Below are positions 36,204 through 45,961 of a stretch of DNA of 64,000 nt, in pieces. Source of the DNA: Desulfoscipio sp. XC116 (GTDB lineage Bacteria; Bacillota; Desulfotomaculia; Desulfotomaculales; Desulfallaceae); the NCBI RefSeq assembly GCF_039851975.1, contig NZ_CP156660.1, positions 620,001 through 684,000 of the forward strand. The letters are read 5' to 3'. The notes beneath the pieces are model-generated. The model saw nothing but the letters and a program-made list of their open reading frames with translations, made no database searches and was not told the DNA's origin. The position numbers and the translations under genes were made by a program. Each line of letters starts with the position of its first letter. The first letter of the stretch is position 1.

Positions 36204-36464
36204 TTGCAAGCTGAATTGGTAAAGCTCACCAGCAAGGGGCAGCTTACATTGCCCAAGGAATACCGGGATAAATTGTGCCTGGAGAAAGGGTCTCATTTAT
36301 CCGTGACTGTCAAAGGTGATACACTGATGCTTAAAAAAGTTTACGAAGTGGTACCGCTAAGTGAAAACGATCCTATTTGGGATATGGTGGGTATTTTTGA
36401 GGACTGTTCCTGTGCCGCCGGTGTTTCCGGCGGACAAGGTGTGTCGGACAGGGAGGCCGGTTAG
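36204..36464 (+). CDS. AbrB/SpoVT-type antitoxin (VapB-like)
   Basis: 86 aa. The swapped-hairpin AbrB domain is seen in LVKLTSKGQLTLPKEYRDKL and LSVTVKGDTLMLKKV. The C-terminal half, with NDPIWDMVGIFEDCS, is the toxin-neutralising tail. Its stop overlaps the start of a PIN-domain gene, so the pair is a type II VapBC-like toxin-antitoxin unit that should be autoregulated. GGAGGAGGG precedes the start. Confidence 0.88.
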   Translation: MQAELVKLTSKGQLTLPKEYRDKLCLEKGSHLSVTVKGDTLMLKKVYEVVPLSENDPIWDMVGIFEDCSCAAGVSGGQGVSDREAG

Positions 36465-36865
36465 TGGAAAAGATATTGGTTGATTCGGGGGTGGTGCTGG
36501 CCCTGCTTAGCCGGGATAATCAAAACCACCGGGCCGCGGTGGCCGGTCTGCGGAAAATGCAGCGGCGGCGGGCATTGCCGGTGTTGACTAATTATATACT
36601 GGCGGAGACACATGCGCTGTTGGTTGCCTGCTTGGGACCGGATGCGGCCAGGATCTGGGTGCGCAATAATATTTGGCCGGTGGAACAGGCCGGTGCGATG
36701 GATGAAAAACGGGCTATGGAAATACTGCTGTCCGGTAGGGGCGGGGACTGCACCCTTGTTGATGCCGTCAGCTTTGCGGTAATGGAACGGTTGGGCATGG
36801 ATACAGTCCTTACTTTTGATGCAAATTTTGCCGACTACGGCTTTCAGATAGCGGAGACGGCTTAG
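36464..36865 (+). CDS. PIN-domain ribonuclease toxin (VapC-like)
   Basis: 133 aa. The acidic active-site residues of PIN nucleases are in place: Asp in ILVDSGVVLALL, Glu in ILAETHALL, Asp in DCTLVDAVSFAVME and Asp in LTFDANFADYG. VapC toxins cleave tRNA or rRNA. The GTG start overlaps the antitoxin stop by one base, giving coupled translation. The pair sits between uvrB and the convergent pssA-psd operon. Confidence 0.88.
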   Translation: MEKILVDSGVVLALLSRDNQNHRAAVAGLRKMQRRRALPVLTNYILAETHALLVACLGPDAARIWVRNNIWPVEQAGAMDEKRAMEILLSGRGGDCTLVDAVSFAVMERLGMDTVLTFDANFADYGFQIAETA

Positions 36866-36879
36866 TTTGCCCGGTTTCG

Positions 36880-37410
36880 TCATACTTTCCTGATTTCCCT
36901 TTTGCACACCATAAGATAACTCAGAAACAGCATGCTTACTGCTGTCCAATAGGGGTGAACAGCCATTTGCGTTTGAAACAAGGTCAGCAAGGCCAGTAAA
37001 AAACCGGCTACGGTAATAGGCATACCTATAAAAACATCTGAGTAATCGAGGATATTGAAACGGGCCAGACGATAGGCCCCACAGGTCACAAATATCACGG
37101 TCATAATAAACCCCAGGACAACGGTATCGGTGAAACTAAGCAGGAATATGGTAATGGCCGGGGCAATGCCAAACGTTATCACATCGGCTAATGAATCCAG
37201 CTGTTTGCCAATTTCGCTGGTCATCCGGTATTTGCGAGCTACGTGGCCGTCCAGACGGTCGAAAACCGCGCCGATGATGATCAGCAGCCCGGCCAGGGTA
37301 AAATTGCCGAAAGAAGCGGTTATAATGGAGCTTAAGCCCATGATTATATTGCAAAGTGTTAAAAAGTTGGGCAGCTGGGTCAGGGGTGAATTGCTATTTT
37401 CGTTAATCAT
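36880..37410 (-). CDS. pssA: CDP-diacylglycerol-serine O-phosphatidyltransferase
   Basis: 176 aa polytopic membrane enzyme. The CDP-alcohol phosphotransferase motif DG-x2-AR-x8-G-x3-D-x3-D is intact, within LDGHVARKYRMTSEIGKQLD followed by SLAD. It makes phosphatidylserine from CDP-diacylglycerol and serine. The start overlaps the end of psd by 8 bp on the same strand, so the two steps to phosphatidylethanolamine form one operon. Slightly shorter than many homologues but complete. Confidence 0.93.
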   Translation of the reverse strand: MINENSNSPLTQLPNFLTLCNIIMGLSSIITASFGNFTLAGLLIIIGAVFDRLDGHVARKYRMTSEIGKQLDSLADVITFGIAPAITIFLLSFTDTVVLGFIMTVIFVTCGAYRLARFNILDYSDVFIGMPITVAGFLLALLTLFQTQMAVHPYWTAVSMLFLSYLMVCKREIRKV

Positions 37411-38128
37411 CCTTTAACACTCCTATGACGGTTATTCCCGCTTGCACCTTATGGCCTTTTTGCACTACTATTTTGGTGCCGGCCGGTACAATTATTTCCG
37501 TGCAGGAACCAAATTTAATCATCCCGAAAATCTGTCCTTGCTGTAAGTAATCATTCTTTTGGTTATAAAATACGATACGCCTGGCTATAAAACCGGTAAT
37601 CTGGTGTACAAGTACTTTAATGCCGGCGTTTTCTATGCCCAGGGTGTTTCTTTCGTTAATATCGGAAGCATGGCTTTTAAAAGCCGGCAGGTATTTACCC
37701 GGCCTGTATGAAGTATAGGTGATTTTGCCGCTTAGCGGGCTTCGATTGATGTGTACATTAAACAGGGATAAAAATATGCTTATTTTAACTGCCCTGCCTT
37801 TGATAAATGTATCTTCGTCAATTTCACAGATGGATTGGATTGTGCCGTCGGCCGGGGATACAATATGGTTGGTATTTGAGGCGACTTGTCGGGGGGGATT
37901 GCGGAAAAAGAATATGACAAACAGTAATATGGGCACCGGCAATATGGCCAGTACGGGGCTTAGGACATAAAAAATAAAGCTTAATAATAACAATATTGTT
38001 ATATATGGAATACACTCCCTGGCTAGCATGCCTTTATTAGTCCTCCCGTTTATTATATTATACAAACTAACTATCTTGTAAAAAGCTCGGGCTGTTTTTT
38101 CTTGCGGTATGCTTTCAACTGTTGTCAT
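37403..38128 (-). CDS. psd: Phosphatidylserine decarboxylase (short, archaeal/Sinorhizobium type)
   Basis: 241 aa. PADGTIQSI, FLSLFNVHINRSP and the late KFGSCTEIIVPAG identify a pyruvoyl-dependent phosphatidylserine decarboxylase. Cleavage at the Gly-Ser of FGSC would create the pyruvoyl group. Two N-terminal helices anchor it to the membrane. It decarboxylates the product of PssA, encoded immediately downstream with an 8-bp overlap. The usual GS-(S/T/R) follow-on residue is Cys here, a mild oddity. Confidence 0.92.
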   Translation of the reverse strand: MTTVESIPQEKTARAFYKIVSLYNIINGRTNKGMLARECIPYITILLLLSFIFYVLSPVLAILPVPILLFVIFFFRNPPRQVASNTNHIVSPADGTIQSICEIDEDTFIKGRAVKISIFLSLFNVHINRSPLSGKITYTSYRPGKYLPAFKSHASDINERNTLGIENAGIKVLVHQITGFIARRIVFYNQKNDYLQQGQIFGMIKFGSCTEIIVPAGTKIVVQKGHKVQAGITVIGVLKDD

Positions 38129-38300
38129 GGCTATAACATAATATCCAAATGGTATTTACTAATTGTACCATAACCACGCTTAATTTGATGTAGTAAAATG
38201 TTCTTGAGGGCATTTTTTTGTTAACGTTTAACACTTGGTACCGCGGCCGGTTTTTAATCTAATCAAGGTAGCGGTGATTCTTATATTGTGGAGGCTTTTC

Positions 38301-41108
38301 ATGCAGGATAAAATTGTGGTGCGGGGTGCCCGCGCCCATAACTTAAAAAACATCAACGTGGAAATCCCCCGGGACAAACTGGTGGTGATTACCGGCTTAT
38401 CGGGGTCGGGCAAATCCTCCCTGGCCTTCGATACCATTTATGCCGAGGGCCAGCGTCGTTATGTGGAGTCGCTGTCGGCTTATGCCCGTCAGTTTTTGGG
38501 GCAAATGAACAAGCCCGATGTGGATTATATTGAAGGGCTGTCCCCGGCCATTTCTATTGACCAAAAGACTACCAGCCACAATCCCCGCTCTACCGTGGGT
38601 ACCGTTACCGAAATTTACGACTACCTGCGGCTGCTGTACGCCCGGGCCGGGCGGCCCCATTGCCCTAAATGCGGCAAGCCCATTGCCCGCCAGACGGTGC
38701 AGCAAATTGTGGATCAGCTGCTGGCCTTGCCCGAGGGGACCCGGCTGCAGTTGTTGGCCCCGGTAGTGCGGGGCAGGAAGGGCGAGCACGTCAAATTGCT
38801 GGAAGAAATTCGCCGGGAGGGTTTTGTCCGGGTGCGGGTGGACGGCGAAGTGCTGGACGTTAACGATGATATCAAGCTGGATAAAAATAAAAAGCATACT
38901 ATTGAAATTGTAGTGGACCGGGTGGTTATCCGGCCGGGCTCGGCCACGCGGCTGGCCGATTCCCTGGAAACGGCGCTCAAGCATGGGGAAGGGGTGATCT
39001 TGGCTGTCGTGGTGGACGGCGAGGAAATCGTGTTTAGCGAAAACTTTGCCTGTGTCGACTGCGGTGTGAGTATTCCCGAAATCGCTCCGCGGCTGTTTTC
39101 GTTTAACAATCCCTTCGGGGCTTGCCCCGAGTGCACCGGGCTGGGTTTTAAAATGGAGCTGGACCCGGATTTGGTGATTCCCGATAAAAATTTATCGGTG
39201 CACCAGGGAGCTGTCGAGCCCTGGCTCAAGAGTTTAAACGGTATGCGCTACCTGGATGCTGTAGCCGAACACTACGGGTTTGATCTGGACACTCCGGTGC
39301 GGGAGATGGATCCGGCCTACCTGGACAAGCTGCTCTATGGCACGGGTAAAGATATTATTCAAATGCAACTGTCTAATGCCATGGGCATTGAACATAGTTA
39401 CCGGGTACCCTTTGAGGGGGTCATTAACAACCTCAACCGCCGCTACCGGGAAACCAATTCGGATTACATGCGGGAGGAAATTGAGCAGTACATGAGTACC
39501 CGCCCCTGCCCGGTCTGCCGGGGGGCCCGGCTGAAGCCCGAGGCGCTGGCGGTGAAGGTGGGCGGTCTTTCGATTAATGAAGTGACCGCTATGCCGGTGC
39601 TGGAGGCGCACAGCTTTTTGCGGGACCTGGAGCTGACCGAGCGGGAGCAGCTGATTGCCAGGCAAATACTAAAGGAAATTGACGCCCGGCTGGGATTTCT
39701 AATTAACGTAGGTTTGGATTATCTGACCTTGGATCGGGCCGCGGGCACGCTGTCCGGCGGCGAGGCTCAGCGCATCCGGCTGGCCACTCAAATTGGCAGC
39801 GGCCTCATGGGGGTGCTGTATATTCTGGATGAGCCCAGCATCGGGCTGCACCAGCGGGACAACCGGCGGCTGCTGGAGACATTGGAGCGGCTGCGGGATT
39901 TGGGCAATACGCTGATTGTGGTCGAGCACGACGAGGAAACTATTTATGCCGCCGATCATATTATCGACATCGGACCGGGGGCCGGAGAGCACGGCGGCCG
40001 GCTGGTGGCCAGCGGCACGGTGCGGGATATTATGGAGGCGCCCGAGTCCATTACCGGCCAGTACCTAAGCGGTCAAAAATTCATTCCGGTGCCCGCCGCG
40101 CGCCGCCGGCCCAATGGTAAATCCATCACAGTGGTGGGGGCCGGTGAGCATAATTTAAAGAACATCAATGTGACCTTTCCTATGGGGCTGTTTATCTGTG
40201 TTACCGGGGTGTCCGGGTCGGGTAAAAGCACCCTGGTAAACGAGATTTTATATAAAAGGTTGGCCCAGGAGCTGCACCGGGCCAAAGCGAAGCCCGGAGC
40301 CTGCGAGGAAATTCAGGGCCTGGAAAACCTGGATAAAGTTATTGAGGTGAATCAGTCGCCTATCGGCCGCACTCCCCGCTCCAACCCGGCCACTTATACC
40401 GGGGTGTTTACGGATATTCGGGATCTATTCGCCCAAACCCCCGAAGCCAGGGCCCGGGGTTACCGGCCGGGCCGGTTCAGCTTCAACGTCAAGGGCGGTC
40501 GGTGTGAGGCTTGCCGGGGGGACGGGATTATTAAAATAGAAATGCACTTTTTGCCTGATGTGTACGTGCCCTGCGAGGTGTGCAAGGGCAAGCGCTACAA
40601 CCGTGAAACATTAGAGGTCAAGTACAAGGGCAAGAGTATTTCCGACGTGCTGAACATGACGGTGGAGCAAGCCCTGGAATTTTTCCGGCACTTGCCCAAA
40701 ATCCAGCGCAAGCTGCAGACTTTATTTGATGTGGGACTGGGGTACATCCGCCTGGGTCAGCCCGCGCCCGAGTTGTCCGGCGGCGAAGCCCAGCGGGTCA
40801 AGCTGGCCACCGAGCTGTCCCGGCGCTCCAACGGCAAAACACTGTACATTTTGGATGAACCCACCACCGGGCTGCACATTGCCGATATCCATCGATTGCT
40901 GGATGTGCTGCATCGCTTGGTGGACGCCGGGGATACCGTGCTGGTGATTGAGCATAACCTGGACGTTATTAAAACCGCCGACTACATCATCGACCTGGGT
41001 CCCGAAGGCGGCCATCGCGGTGGTGAAGTTCTGGCCACCGGTACCCCCGAGGAAGTCGCCAAATCCACCACTTCCCACACCGCCCGCTTTTTAAGGGGTC
41101 AGGCTTAA
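38301..41108 (+). CDS. uvrA: Excinuclease ABC subunit A
   Basis: 935 aa from ATG 38301 (GTGGAGG upstream). Two ABC ATPase modules: Walker [11 protein letters not shown] and [10 protein letters not shown], signatures [12 protein letters not shown] and [12 protein letters not shown], Walker [13 protein letters not shown] and [12 protein letters not shown]. Zinc-binding motifs [13 protein letters not shown]...CPECTG and CEACRGDG...[10 protein letters not shown] are present. UvrA scans DNA for damage and loads UvrB. The pssA-psd operon and the TA pair separate it from uvrB. Its final residues (RGQA) and stop come from an interspersed repeat, and the transposase gene follows. Confidence 0.97.
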   Translation: MQDKIVVRGARAHNLKNINVEIPRDKLVVITGLSGSGKSSLAFDTIYAEGQRRYVESLSAYARQFLGQMNKPDVDYIEGLSPAISIDQKTTSHNPRSTVGTVTEIYDYLRLLYARAGRPHCPKCGKPIARQTVQQIVDQLLALPEGTRLQLLAPVVRGRKGEHVKLLEEIRREGFVRVRVDGEVLDVNDDIKLDKNKKHTIEIVVDRVVIRPGSATRLADSLETALKHGEGVILAVVVDGEEIVFSENFACVDCGVSIPEIAPRLFSFNNPFGACPECTGLGFKMELDPDLVIPDKNLSVHQGAVEPWLKSLNGMRYLDAVAEHYGFDLDTPVREMDPAYLDKLLYGTGKDIIQMQLSNAMGIEHSYRVPFEGVINNLNRRYRETNSDYMREEIEQYMSTRPCPVCRGARLKPEALAVKVGGLSINEVTAMPVLEAHSFLRDLELTEREQLIARQILKEIDARLGFLINVGLDYLTLDRAAGTLSGGEAQRIRLATQIGSGLMGVLYILDEPSIGLHQRDNRRLLETLERLRDLGNTLIVVEHDEETIYAADHIIDIGPGAGEHGGRLVASGTVRDIMEAPESITGQYLSGQKFIPVPAARRRPNGKSITVVGAGEHNLKNINVTFPMGLFICVTGVSGSGKSTLVNEILYKRLAQELHRAKAKPGACEEIQGLENLDKVIEVNQSPIGRTPRSNPATYTGVFTDIRDLFAQTPEARARGYRPGRFSFNVKGGRCEACRGDGIIKIEMHFLPDVYVPCEVCKGKRYNRETLEVKYKGKSISDVLNMTVEQALEFFRHLPKIQRKLQTLFDVGLGYIRLGQPAPELSGGEAQRVKLATELSRRSNGKTLYILDEPTTGLHIADIHRLLDVLHRLVDAGDTVLVIEHNLDVIKTADYIIDLGPEGGHRGGEVLATGTPEEVAKSTTSHTARFLRGQA

Positions 41109-41113
41109 ACTTT
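41094..41113 (+). repeat. GGGTCAGGCTTAA repeat, copy at uvrA 3' end
   Basis: AGGGGTCAGGCTTAAACTTT, read as Arg-Gly-Gln-Ala-stop, ends uvrA. First of three copies around the Y1 transposase gene. Confidence 0.75.
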
Positions 41114-41483
41114 ATTAAACTAACTTAAAATTAAACAGGCTAAAATCCGCCTGACGGATTTTAGCGCCGGTTAGACCGATTGTGCCTATTGCTCTTGTAA
41201 TTACACTGGTTATGCATGCAGCCGGACCAAACAGCGTACTGTGGCTCTGTGGTTTATCGAACTTTGATTTGCCGCTATCTGGGCACGTGGGGTGTGCTGT
41301 TCAAGTGTTGCCCAATGTTGCCCAATGTTGCCCAAATAGTCGATGCTACTGGCTGGCAGCGGGTGTTGAAAGCTTGCCCAAAAAGTAATGTTTACTTTAG
41401 TATTAGAACAATTTGTCCTATTCACGAATAGAACACTTGTGCTATAATAATGCTAAATAATTACTTTGTTGGGAGGAGTTATT
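41109..41483. other. Intergenic region between uvrA and the transposase
   Basis: AAAATCCG-CCTGA-CGGATTTT (about 41142-41162) is a compact hairpin that may end uvrA transcription. TGTTGCCCAA occurs three times in perfect tandem at 41306-41335. No gene is supported. Confidence 0.5.
41306..41335 (+). repeat. Tandem repeat, 3 x 10 bp
   Basis: TGTTGCCCAA repeated three times without mismatch. Confidence 0.9.
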
Positions 41484-42350
41484 ATGCCCCGCCAGCCGAG
41501 GCTGCATTTGCCGGGGGCCTTCTATCATGTACTGGCTCGTGGCAACCGTAAACAGTATATATTTAAAGGAAGAGATGATTATATAACTTACCTGCGGTTA
41601 ATGCGTCATTATAGCCGGCGTTACAATGTTGAGGCGCACGGGTATGCTTTGATGCCCAATCACGTGCATATGCTGCTGAAAATGGGCGATACCCCACTTG
41701 CTAAATTTATGCAAGGACTGCAGCAGACCTATACTCAGTATTTCAACAAAGAACAGCAGCTGGTGGGGCACGTGTTTCAAGGGCGCTATAAAAGCATTTA
41801 TGTGCACAGGGATGATTATTTGTTGGAACTGATCCGTTACATTCACCTGAACCCGGTAAAGGCGGGGTTGGTTGATGAACCCACCAAGTATGCCTGGTCA
41901 AGCCACCGCAGCTATTTTTACGATGAACAGTCCTTTGTTAAAACGGGCTATATTAAACAGCTGTTAGCCGCATACGGTGGAACGGTAATTGATGATTACC
42001 AGTTAGCGCCTGAATCAATCCCCATATCAGTTCCCTGCCCGGAAAGTGTTGCCGAGGCCGGTAGGTTTAGGGTGACTGAAAAGCCAAGACCGTTGTTGGA
42101 CTGTGGCCTGGAGGATATAATGGGGCGGCTTTGCGCCGATATGCATGTGAAGCCCGAGCTGGTTCTGGGGACCGGCCGAGGGAAGCAGGCGGTGCTGGCC
42201 CGGCGGCTGTTTGCCTACCTGGCTTGCCGCCAGGCGGGCCACCGCTTGCGGGACGTAGCCGGATATTTAGGCTGCAGCGAAGTAAACATATCTAAATCCA
42301 TCAAGTGGGTAGAGGGGTCAGACTTAACCTTTTATAAATTAACTACATAA
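41484..42350 (+). CDS. REP-associated tyrosine (Y1) transposase
   Basis: 288 aa from ATG 41484 (GGGAGGAG upstream). N-terminal Y1_Tnp HUH domain: YHVLARGNRKQYIFKGRDDY, HUH motif in GYALMPNHVHMLL, and a candidate catalytic Tyr in LQQTYTQYFNK. A C-terminal DNA-binding helix-turn-helix (HRLRDVAGYLGCSEVNISKS) resembles the DnaA-C/HTH tail of RAYT proteins. RAYTs act on single-stranded REP sequences rather than mobilising themselves with classic ends. Copies of the GGGGTCAG repeat lie 370 bp upstream, at its own 3' end, and inverted 53 bp downstream. It separates uvrA from uvrC. Confidence 0.88.
   Translation: MPRQPRLHLPGAFYHVLARGNRKQYIFKGRDDYITYLRLMRHYSRRYNVEAHGYALMPNHVHMLLKMGDTPLAKFMQGLQQTYTQYFNKEQQLVGHVFQGRYKSIYVHRDDYLLELIRYIHLNPVKAGLVDEPTKYAWSSHRSYFYDEQSFVKTGYIKQLLAAYGGTVIDDYQLAPESIPISVPCPESVAEAGRFRVTEKPRPLLDCGLEDIMGRLCADMHVKPELVLGTGRGKQAVLARRLFAYLACRQAGHRLRDVAGYLGCSEVNISKSIKWVEGSDLTFYKLTT
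42313..42332 (+). repeat. GGGTCAGGCTTAA-type repeat within transposase 3' end
   Basis: AGGGGTCAGACTTAACCTTT encodes the Gly-Ser-Asp-Leu-Thr stretch near the transposase C-terminus, in a different frame from the uvrA copy. Confidence 0.65.
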
Positions 42351-42383
42351 TTCGCATATTGTAATAACGCAGTTAGTTTAAAG

Positions 42384-42401
42384 AAGTTTAAGCCTGACCC
42401 C
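42384..42401 (-). repeat. GGGTCAGGCTTAA repeat, inverted copy before uvrC
   Basis: AAGTTTAAGCCTGACCCC lies inverted relative to the copies at 41094 and 42313 and runs into the GGGGAGGG ribosome binding site of uvrC. Confidence 0.75.
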
Positions 42402-42416
42402 GGGGAGGGTGTTGGG

Positions 42417-44264
42417 GTGCGGGAGAAGCTGGCTCAGCTGCCTGAGAGTCCCGGGGTGTACTTGTTTCGGGACGATGGGGGACAGATTATATATGTAGGT
42501 AAGGCGGTGTCGCTAAAGCACCGGGTGCGGTCTTATTTCAGCGCCGCGGCGGAGCGTAATGCGAAGGTACGGGCTATGATGGAGCGGGCCCGGGACTTTG
42601 AGTATATTACCACCGACTCCGAGGTGGAGGCACTGATCCTGGAATCCAATTTAATTAAAGAGCATCGCCCCCGTTATAATGTATACCTTAAGGACGATAA
42701 AAGTTATCCATATATAAAGTTAACTGTCAATGAGCAATTCCCCAGGGTGTTTATTACCCGGCGGGTGGTAAAGGACGGGGCTCGTTACTTCGGCCCCTAT
42801 ACCCGGGTGGGAGCGGTGCATGAAACGCTGCGGCTGCTAAAGCGTATTTTCCCGCTGCGCACTTGCAAGCAGCGGGTGCCGGTTCCGCGCAGCCGTCCTT
42901 GCCTGAATCAGCATATCAAGCGCTGCCTGGGCCCCTGCTGCGGTCTGGTGACCCCGGAGGAGTATCGCAGGGTGGTAGATGGGGTGCTGCTGTTTATGGA
43001 AGGCAAACAGGAGGATTTGGTGCGGGAACTGCGCCGGCGTATGGAGGCGGCGGCGGGAAGCCTGGATTTCGAACGGGCCGCCGAGCTGCGGGACCAACTG
43101 CAAGCCGTGGAAAAGGTGATGGAGCGGCAAAAGATAGTGGTCGCTGATCCGAATGACCGGGATGTGCTGGCTATGGCCCGGGGGCAGGATGAGGCTTGTG
43201 TGATGGTGTTCTTTGTGCGAGGGGGGAAGCTCATCGGGCGGGAGCACTTTATGGTGGATGGCACGTCGGATATGGGACGGGACGAGATACTAACGGGTTT
43301 TATCAAGCAATATTATCTGCAGGCTGAGTTTATTCCCCGGGAGGTACTGGCGGAGGAAATCTTAAGCGATGAAGTGGAGGTGCTGGAGCGCTGGCTTACC
43401 GAGAAGCGGGGCGGGCGGGTTTATCTGACCCGGCCCCGGCGGGGGGATAAAAAGCGGCTGGTGGATCTGGCCGGCCGCAATGCTCTGTTGGTGCTGCAGG
43501 AGGTGGAGTCCGGGCGAGCGGTGCGGAAGGATGATTTGCAAAAAGCACTGGAACAGCTGGCCGAAGCACTGGCGTTAAAGACGCCGCCCTTGCGCATGGA
43601 ATGTTACGATATTTCCAATACTCAGGGTGCGGAGTCGGTGGCCTCTATGGTGGTATTTGAAGGAGGCAAGCCGGCCCCCCCGCAGTACCGCCGGTTTAAG
43701 ATTAAAACCGTCACCGGGCCGGATGACTTTGCTTCCATGCGGGAGGTGCTCGAACGGCGCCTGACCCGGGGGCGGGAGGAACGGGAATTAGTGAACACCG
43801 GACAGATGTCGAGCCGGGACGCCAAGTTTCACCGGTTTCCCGATTTGCTGGTGGTGGACGGCGGCAAGGGGCAGCTTTCTTCGGCGGTAGCGGTTTTGGA
43901 GGAGCGGGGCTTCGGGCATTTACCCGTTTGCGGGCTGGCCAAGGAGGAAGAATTAGTGTTTTTGCCGGGCCGCTCGGAACCCGTGCGCCTGCCCGAAAGC
44001 TCCCCGGCCCTGCAAATGCTGCAGCGGCTGCGGGATGAGGCGCACCGGTTCGCCGTTACCTACCATCGCCAACTGCGGGGCAAGCGTAATCTCAAGTCCA
44101 TGCTGGAGGAAATAGACGGTATCGGCGCGGTGCGCCGCCGGGAGCTGCTTAAAGCTTTCGGTTCGGTGGAAAAAATCCAATCAGCCGAATTGGAGGAACT
44201 GGCTGCGGTATCGAGTATGAACCGCCGGGCGGCTCAAGCGGTGTACGACTTTTTCCGTGATTAA
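42417..44264 (+). CDS. uvrC: Excinuclease ABC subunit C
   Basis: 615 aa. N-terminal GIY-YIG nuclease (SPGVYLFRDDGGQIIYVGKA) for the 3' incision; a Cys cluster in PRSRPCLNQHIKRCLGPCCG; UVR motif (AGSLDFERAAELRDQLQAVE) that contacts UvrB; RNase-H-like nuclease region (MECYDISNTQG, LVVDGGKGQL) for the 5' incision; and a C-terminal helix-hairpin-helix (IDGIGAVRRRELLKAFGS). Start GTG 42417 after GGGGAGGG. All three uvr genes are on the + strand within 10 kb, separated by unrelated genes. Confidence 0.97.
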   Translation: MREKLAQLPESPGVYLFRDDGGQIIYVGKAVSLKHRVRSYFSAAAERNAKVRAMMERARDFEYITTDSEVEALILESNLIKEHRPRYNVYLKDDKSYPYIKLTVNEQFPRVFITRRVVKDGARYFGPYTRVGAVHETLRLLKRIFPLRTCKQRVPVPRSRPCLNQHIKRCLGPCCGLVTPEEYRRVVDGVLLFMEGKQEDLVRELRRRMEAAAGSLDFERAAELRDQLQAVEKVMERQKIVVADPNDRDVLAMARGQDEACVMVFFVRGGKLIGREHFMVDGTSDMGRDEILTGFIKQYYLQAEFIPREVLAEEILSDEVEVLERWLTEKRGGRVYLTRPRRGDKKRLVDLAGRNALLVLQEVESGRAVRKDDLQKALEQLAEALALKTPPLRMECYDISNTQGAESVASMVVFEGGKPAPPQYRRFKIKTVTGPDDFASMREVLERRLTRGREERELVNTGQMSSRDAKFHRFPDLLVVDGGKGQLSSAVAVLEERGFGHLPVCGLAKEEELVFLPGRSEPVRLPESSPALQMLQRLRDEAHRFAVTYHRQLRGKRNLKSMLEEIDGIGAVRRRELLKAFGSVEKIQSAELEELAAVSSMNRRAAQAVYDFFRD

Positions 44265-44410
44265 GGGCCGGATTGGTAATGGTATGTATTAAAAATTTTG
44301 TCCGGCCAGGTGTTTTGAAATGGGTACTAAAGTTTGGCTGGTAATGTATTAATCGGTAATTATATTAAGATGAATAGACTTTCGGCAGTCGATGGGTAAT
44401 TTATCTGATT

Positions 44411-44492
44411 CCTAAGACTCTACTTTTTACTTCAGGTGGGGTGGAATTCCCGCTTGAAGCTCCGGTGTCCAGCTTTAGCTGAACGAGTTCAC
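44411..44492 (-). repeat. Interspersed double-hairpin element (copy D, internally deleted)
   Basis: Reverse orientation. CTAAGACTCT, then TTTTTACTTCAGGTGGGGTG, GAATTCCCGC and the GCTTTAGCTGAACGAGTT end. Most of the CTCCCAC hairpin is missing. The surrounding 44265-44571 region has no gene. Confidence 0.75.
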
Positions 44493-44571
44493 CTTACTGT
44501 CTTGTTTAGGGCTGGATTATTAATTTGGTTTTCCCGACCTTTTGACTGGATGTCCGGTGTCGGGAGTCGTT

Positions 44572-44606
44572 AAGAGAGTGCGTAATAAAAGCGGCTCTCT
44601 TTTTTA
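44572..44606 (+). terminator. Terminator upstream of the chemoreceptor gene
   Basis: AAGAGAG-TGC and GCGG-CTCTCTT pair around AATAAAA-type loop bases and lead into TTTTTT. It insulates the chemoreceptor gene from uvrC transcription. Confidence 0.65.
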
Positions 44607-44639
44607 TTTTAAGCTTGTTAAATTATAAAAAATAAAAAT

Positions 44640-44745
44640 TAGTCTAAATTAGTCGAAAATTTATTAATTTTATAAATTGATAAAAAAATTAGTAAGTAGT
44701 ATTATTATTTTGTGAAAGATAGTCTAATTTGGGTGGAATAGACTA
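44640..44745 (+). promoter_or_regulatory. TAGTCTA motif cluster upstream of the chemoreceptor gene
   Basis: TAGTCTA occurs at 44640-44646 and 44720-44726, and its reverse complement TAGACTA at 44739-44745, plus a partial TTAGTCGA near 44649. They sit in a very A/T-rich 130 bp just before the ATG, so they may be regulator sites. The factor is unknown. Confidence 0.35.
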
Positions 44746-44771
44746 AATGGCATTGGAAGGGATGTGTTTAA

Positions 44772-45887
44772 ATGAATGTGAAAAGACTGAACCGTCGCTC
44801 ATATCTCTTAAAGACGTCTATTATGGCAGGTATTGGAGGAGCCATAATCGCAGCCATAATTTTAAGCATCGATAGTCACTTTCTTATACTAATATTTGCC
44901 GCCGGGCTGCTGGCCATGCTGAACGGTTTTATTATCGGCACAAGAAACTATAGACAATTAATTGAGCCTATGCAATCAATTATCAAAGACTTGGAAAAGC
45001 TGGTTAATAAAAGCCATGTGGAAGGCGTTAAGGTTATCAATACGGTAAGTGATATAAAACAGGCTTTTCATGAAATATTAAACGATTTGACCGATAATTT
45101 AACTCAGGTATTTATAAGGATAAAAAACACTTCAGGACAATTGGTGACATACGCCGAGCAAACAGCTGCGGGAACAGAGGATACCGCATCCTCTGTTGGC
45201 CGTGTGGCTGCTTCGGTGCAGCAAATGTCCGCCAACGCGGAACAAATTATGGAAAATTCCAATCGCACCGCTGATTCTGCCAGGGAAGGCAGCGCGGGCA
45301 TTCAAAGAGTGGCAGCCCAGATGGATGCTATTCAGCGTGCTTCGGCCAGGAGCGGAGAAGTAATTCAGGGACTTAATCAGTCGGCCCGGCAGATATCTGA
45401 AATTATTAATATTATTACATCAATTGCCGAGCAAACTAATTTGTTGGCTTTAAACGCGGCTATCGAAGCGGCCCGGGCGGGTGAGTACGGCCGTGGATTT
45501 GCCGTGGTGGCCGATGAGGTGAGGGGCTTGGCTGAACAAAGTGCCGGCGCGGCTAAAAAAATTCGTAATCTGGTGGCAGTTACCCAACAGGAAACCGAAG
45601 ATGCTGTACGCAGTACTAATGAAAGCATTGAACAGGTGGAAAACGGTTTGGCGGTTGTGTCCGACGTAAGCGGTACTTTTGAAAAAATAATATCTCATGT
45701 TGAATATCTGGCGGATGAAATGCAGTCGGTTACCGCGGCTACCCAGGAAATATCTTCGGCCATACAGGGCGTAGCCGGTACAGCCGACAAGCAAACAGAG
45801 GTTATGGAGCAGCTTACAGGCAACGCACAAAATCTTGAACGATTATCATTGGAATTGCAAAAGGTTGCCGATAGGTTCGTTATTTAA
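44772..45887 (+). CDS. Methyl-accepting chemotaxis protein without large sensor domain
   Basis: 371 aa. Two close N-terminal transmembrane helices (about 15-35 and 40-58) leave only a tiny extracellular loop. A helical linker then leads to the methyl-accepting coiled coil. The hairpin tip IAEQTNLLALNAAIEAARAG, then GRGFAVVADEVRGLAEQS, is the conserved CheA/CheW contact. With no ligand-binding domain it may sense through membrane state, a partner protein or the cytoplasmic part. GGAAGGGATGTG precedes ATG. No other chemotaxis genes are nearby. Confidence 0.92.
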   Translation: MNVKRLNRRSYLLKTSIMAGIGGAIIAAIILSIDSHFLILIFAAGLLAMLNGFIIGTRNYRQLIEPMQSIIKDLEKLVNKSHVEGVKVINTVSDIKQAFHEILNDLTDNLTQVFIRIKNTSGQLVTYAEQTAAGTEDTASSVGRVAASVQQMSANAEQIMENSNRTADSAREGSAGIQRVAAQMDAIQRASARSGEVIQGLNQSARQISEIINIITSIAEQTNLLALNAAIEAARAGEYGRGFAVVADEVRGLAEQSAGAAKKIRNLVAVTQQETEDAVRSTNESIEQVENGLAVVSDVSGTFEKIISHVEYLADEMQSVTAATQEISSAIQGVAGTADKQTEVMEQLTGNAQNLERLSLELQKVADRFVI

Positions 45888-45961
45888 AGCTATCTTTCCG
45901 GTGGATATTGTGGATATTGGACCGGGATAACTTTTAATATGTGGTATAATATCCTGAAAGA

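Noticed and set aside
41109-41483. Small ORFs around 41182-41431 near the tandem repeat
   Set aside because: They consist largely of the TGTTGCCCAA repeat and hairpin DNA with no ribosome binding site or likeness to known proteins.
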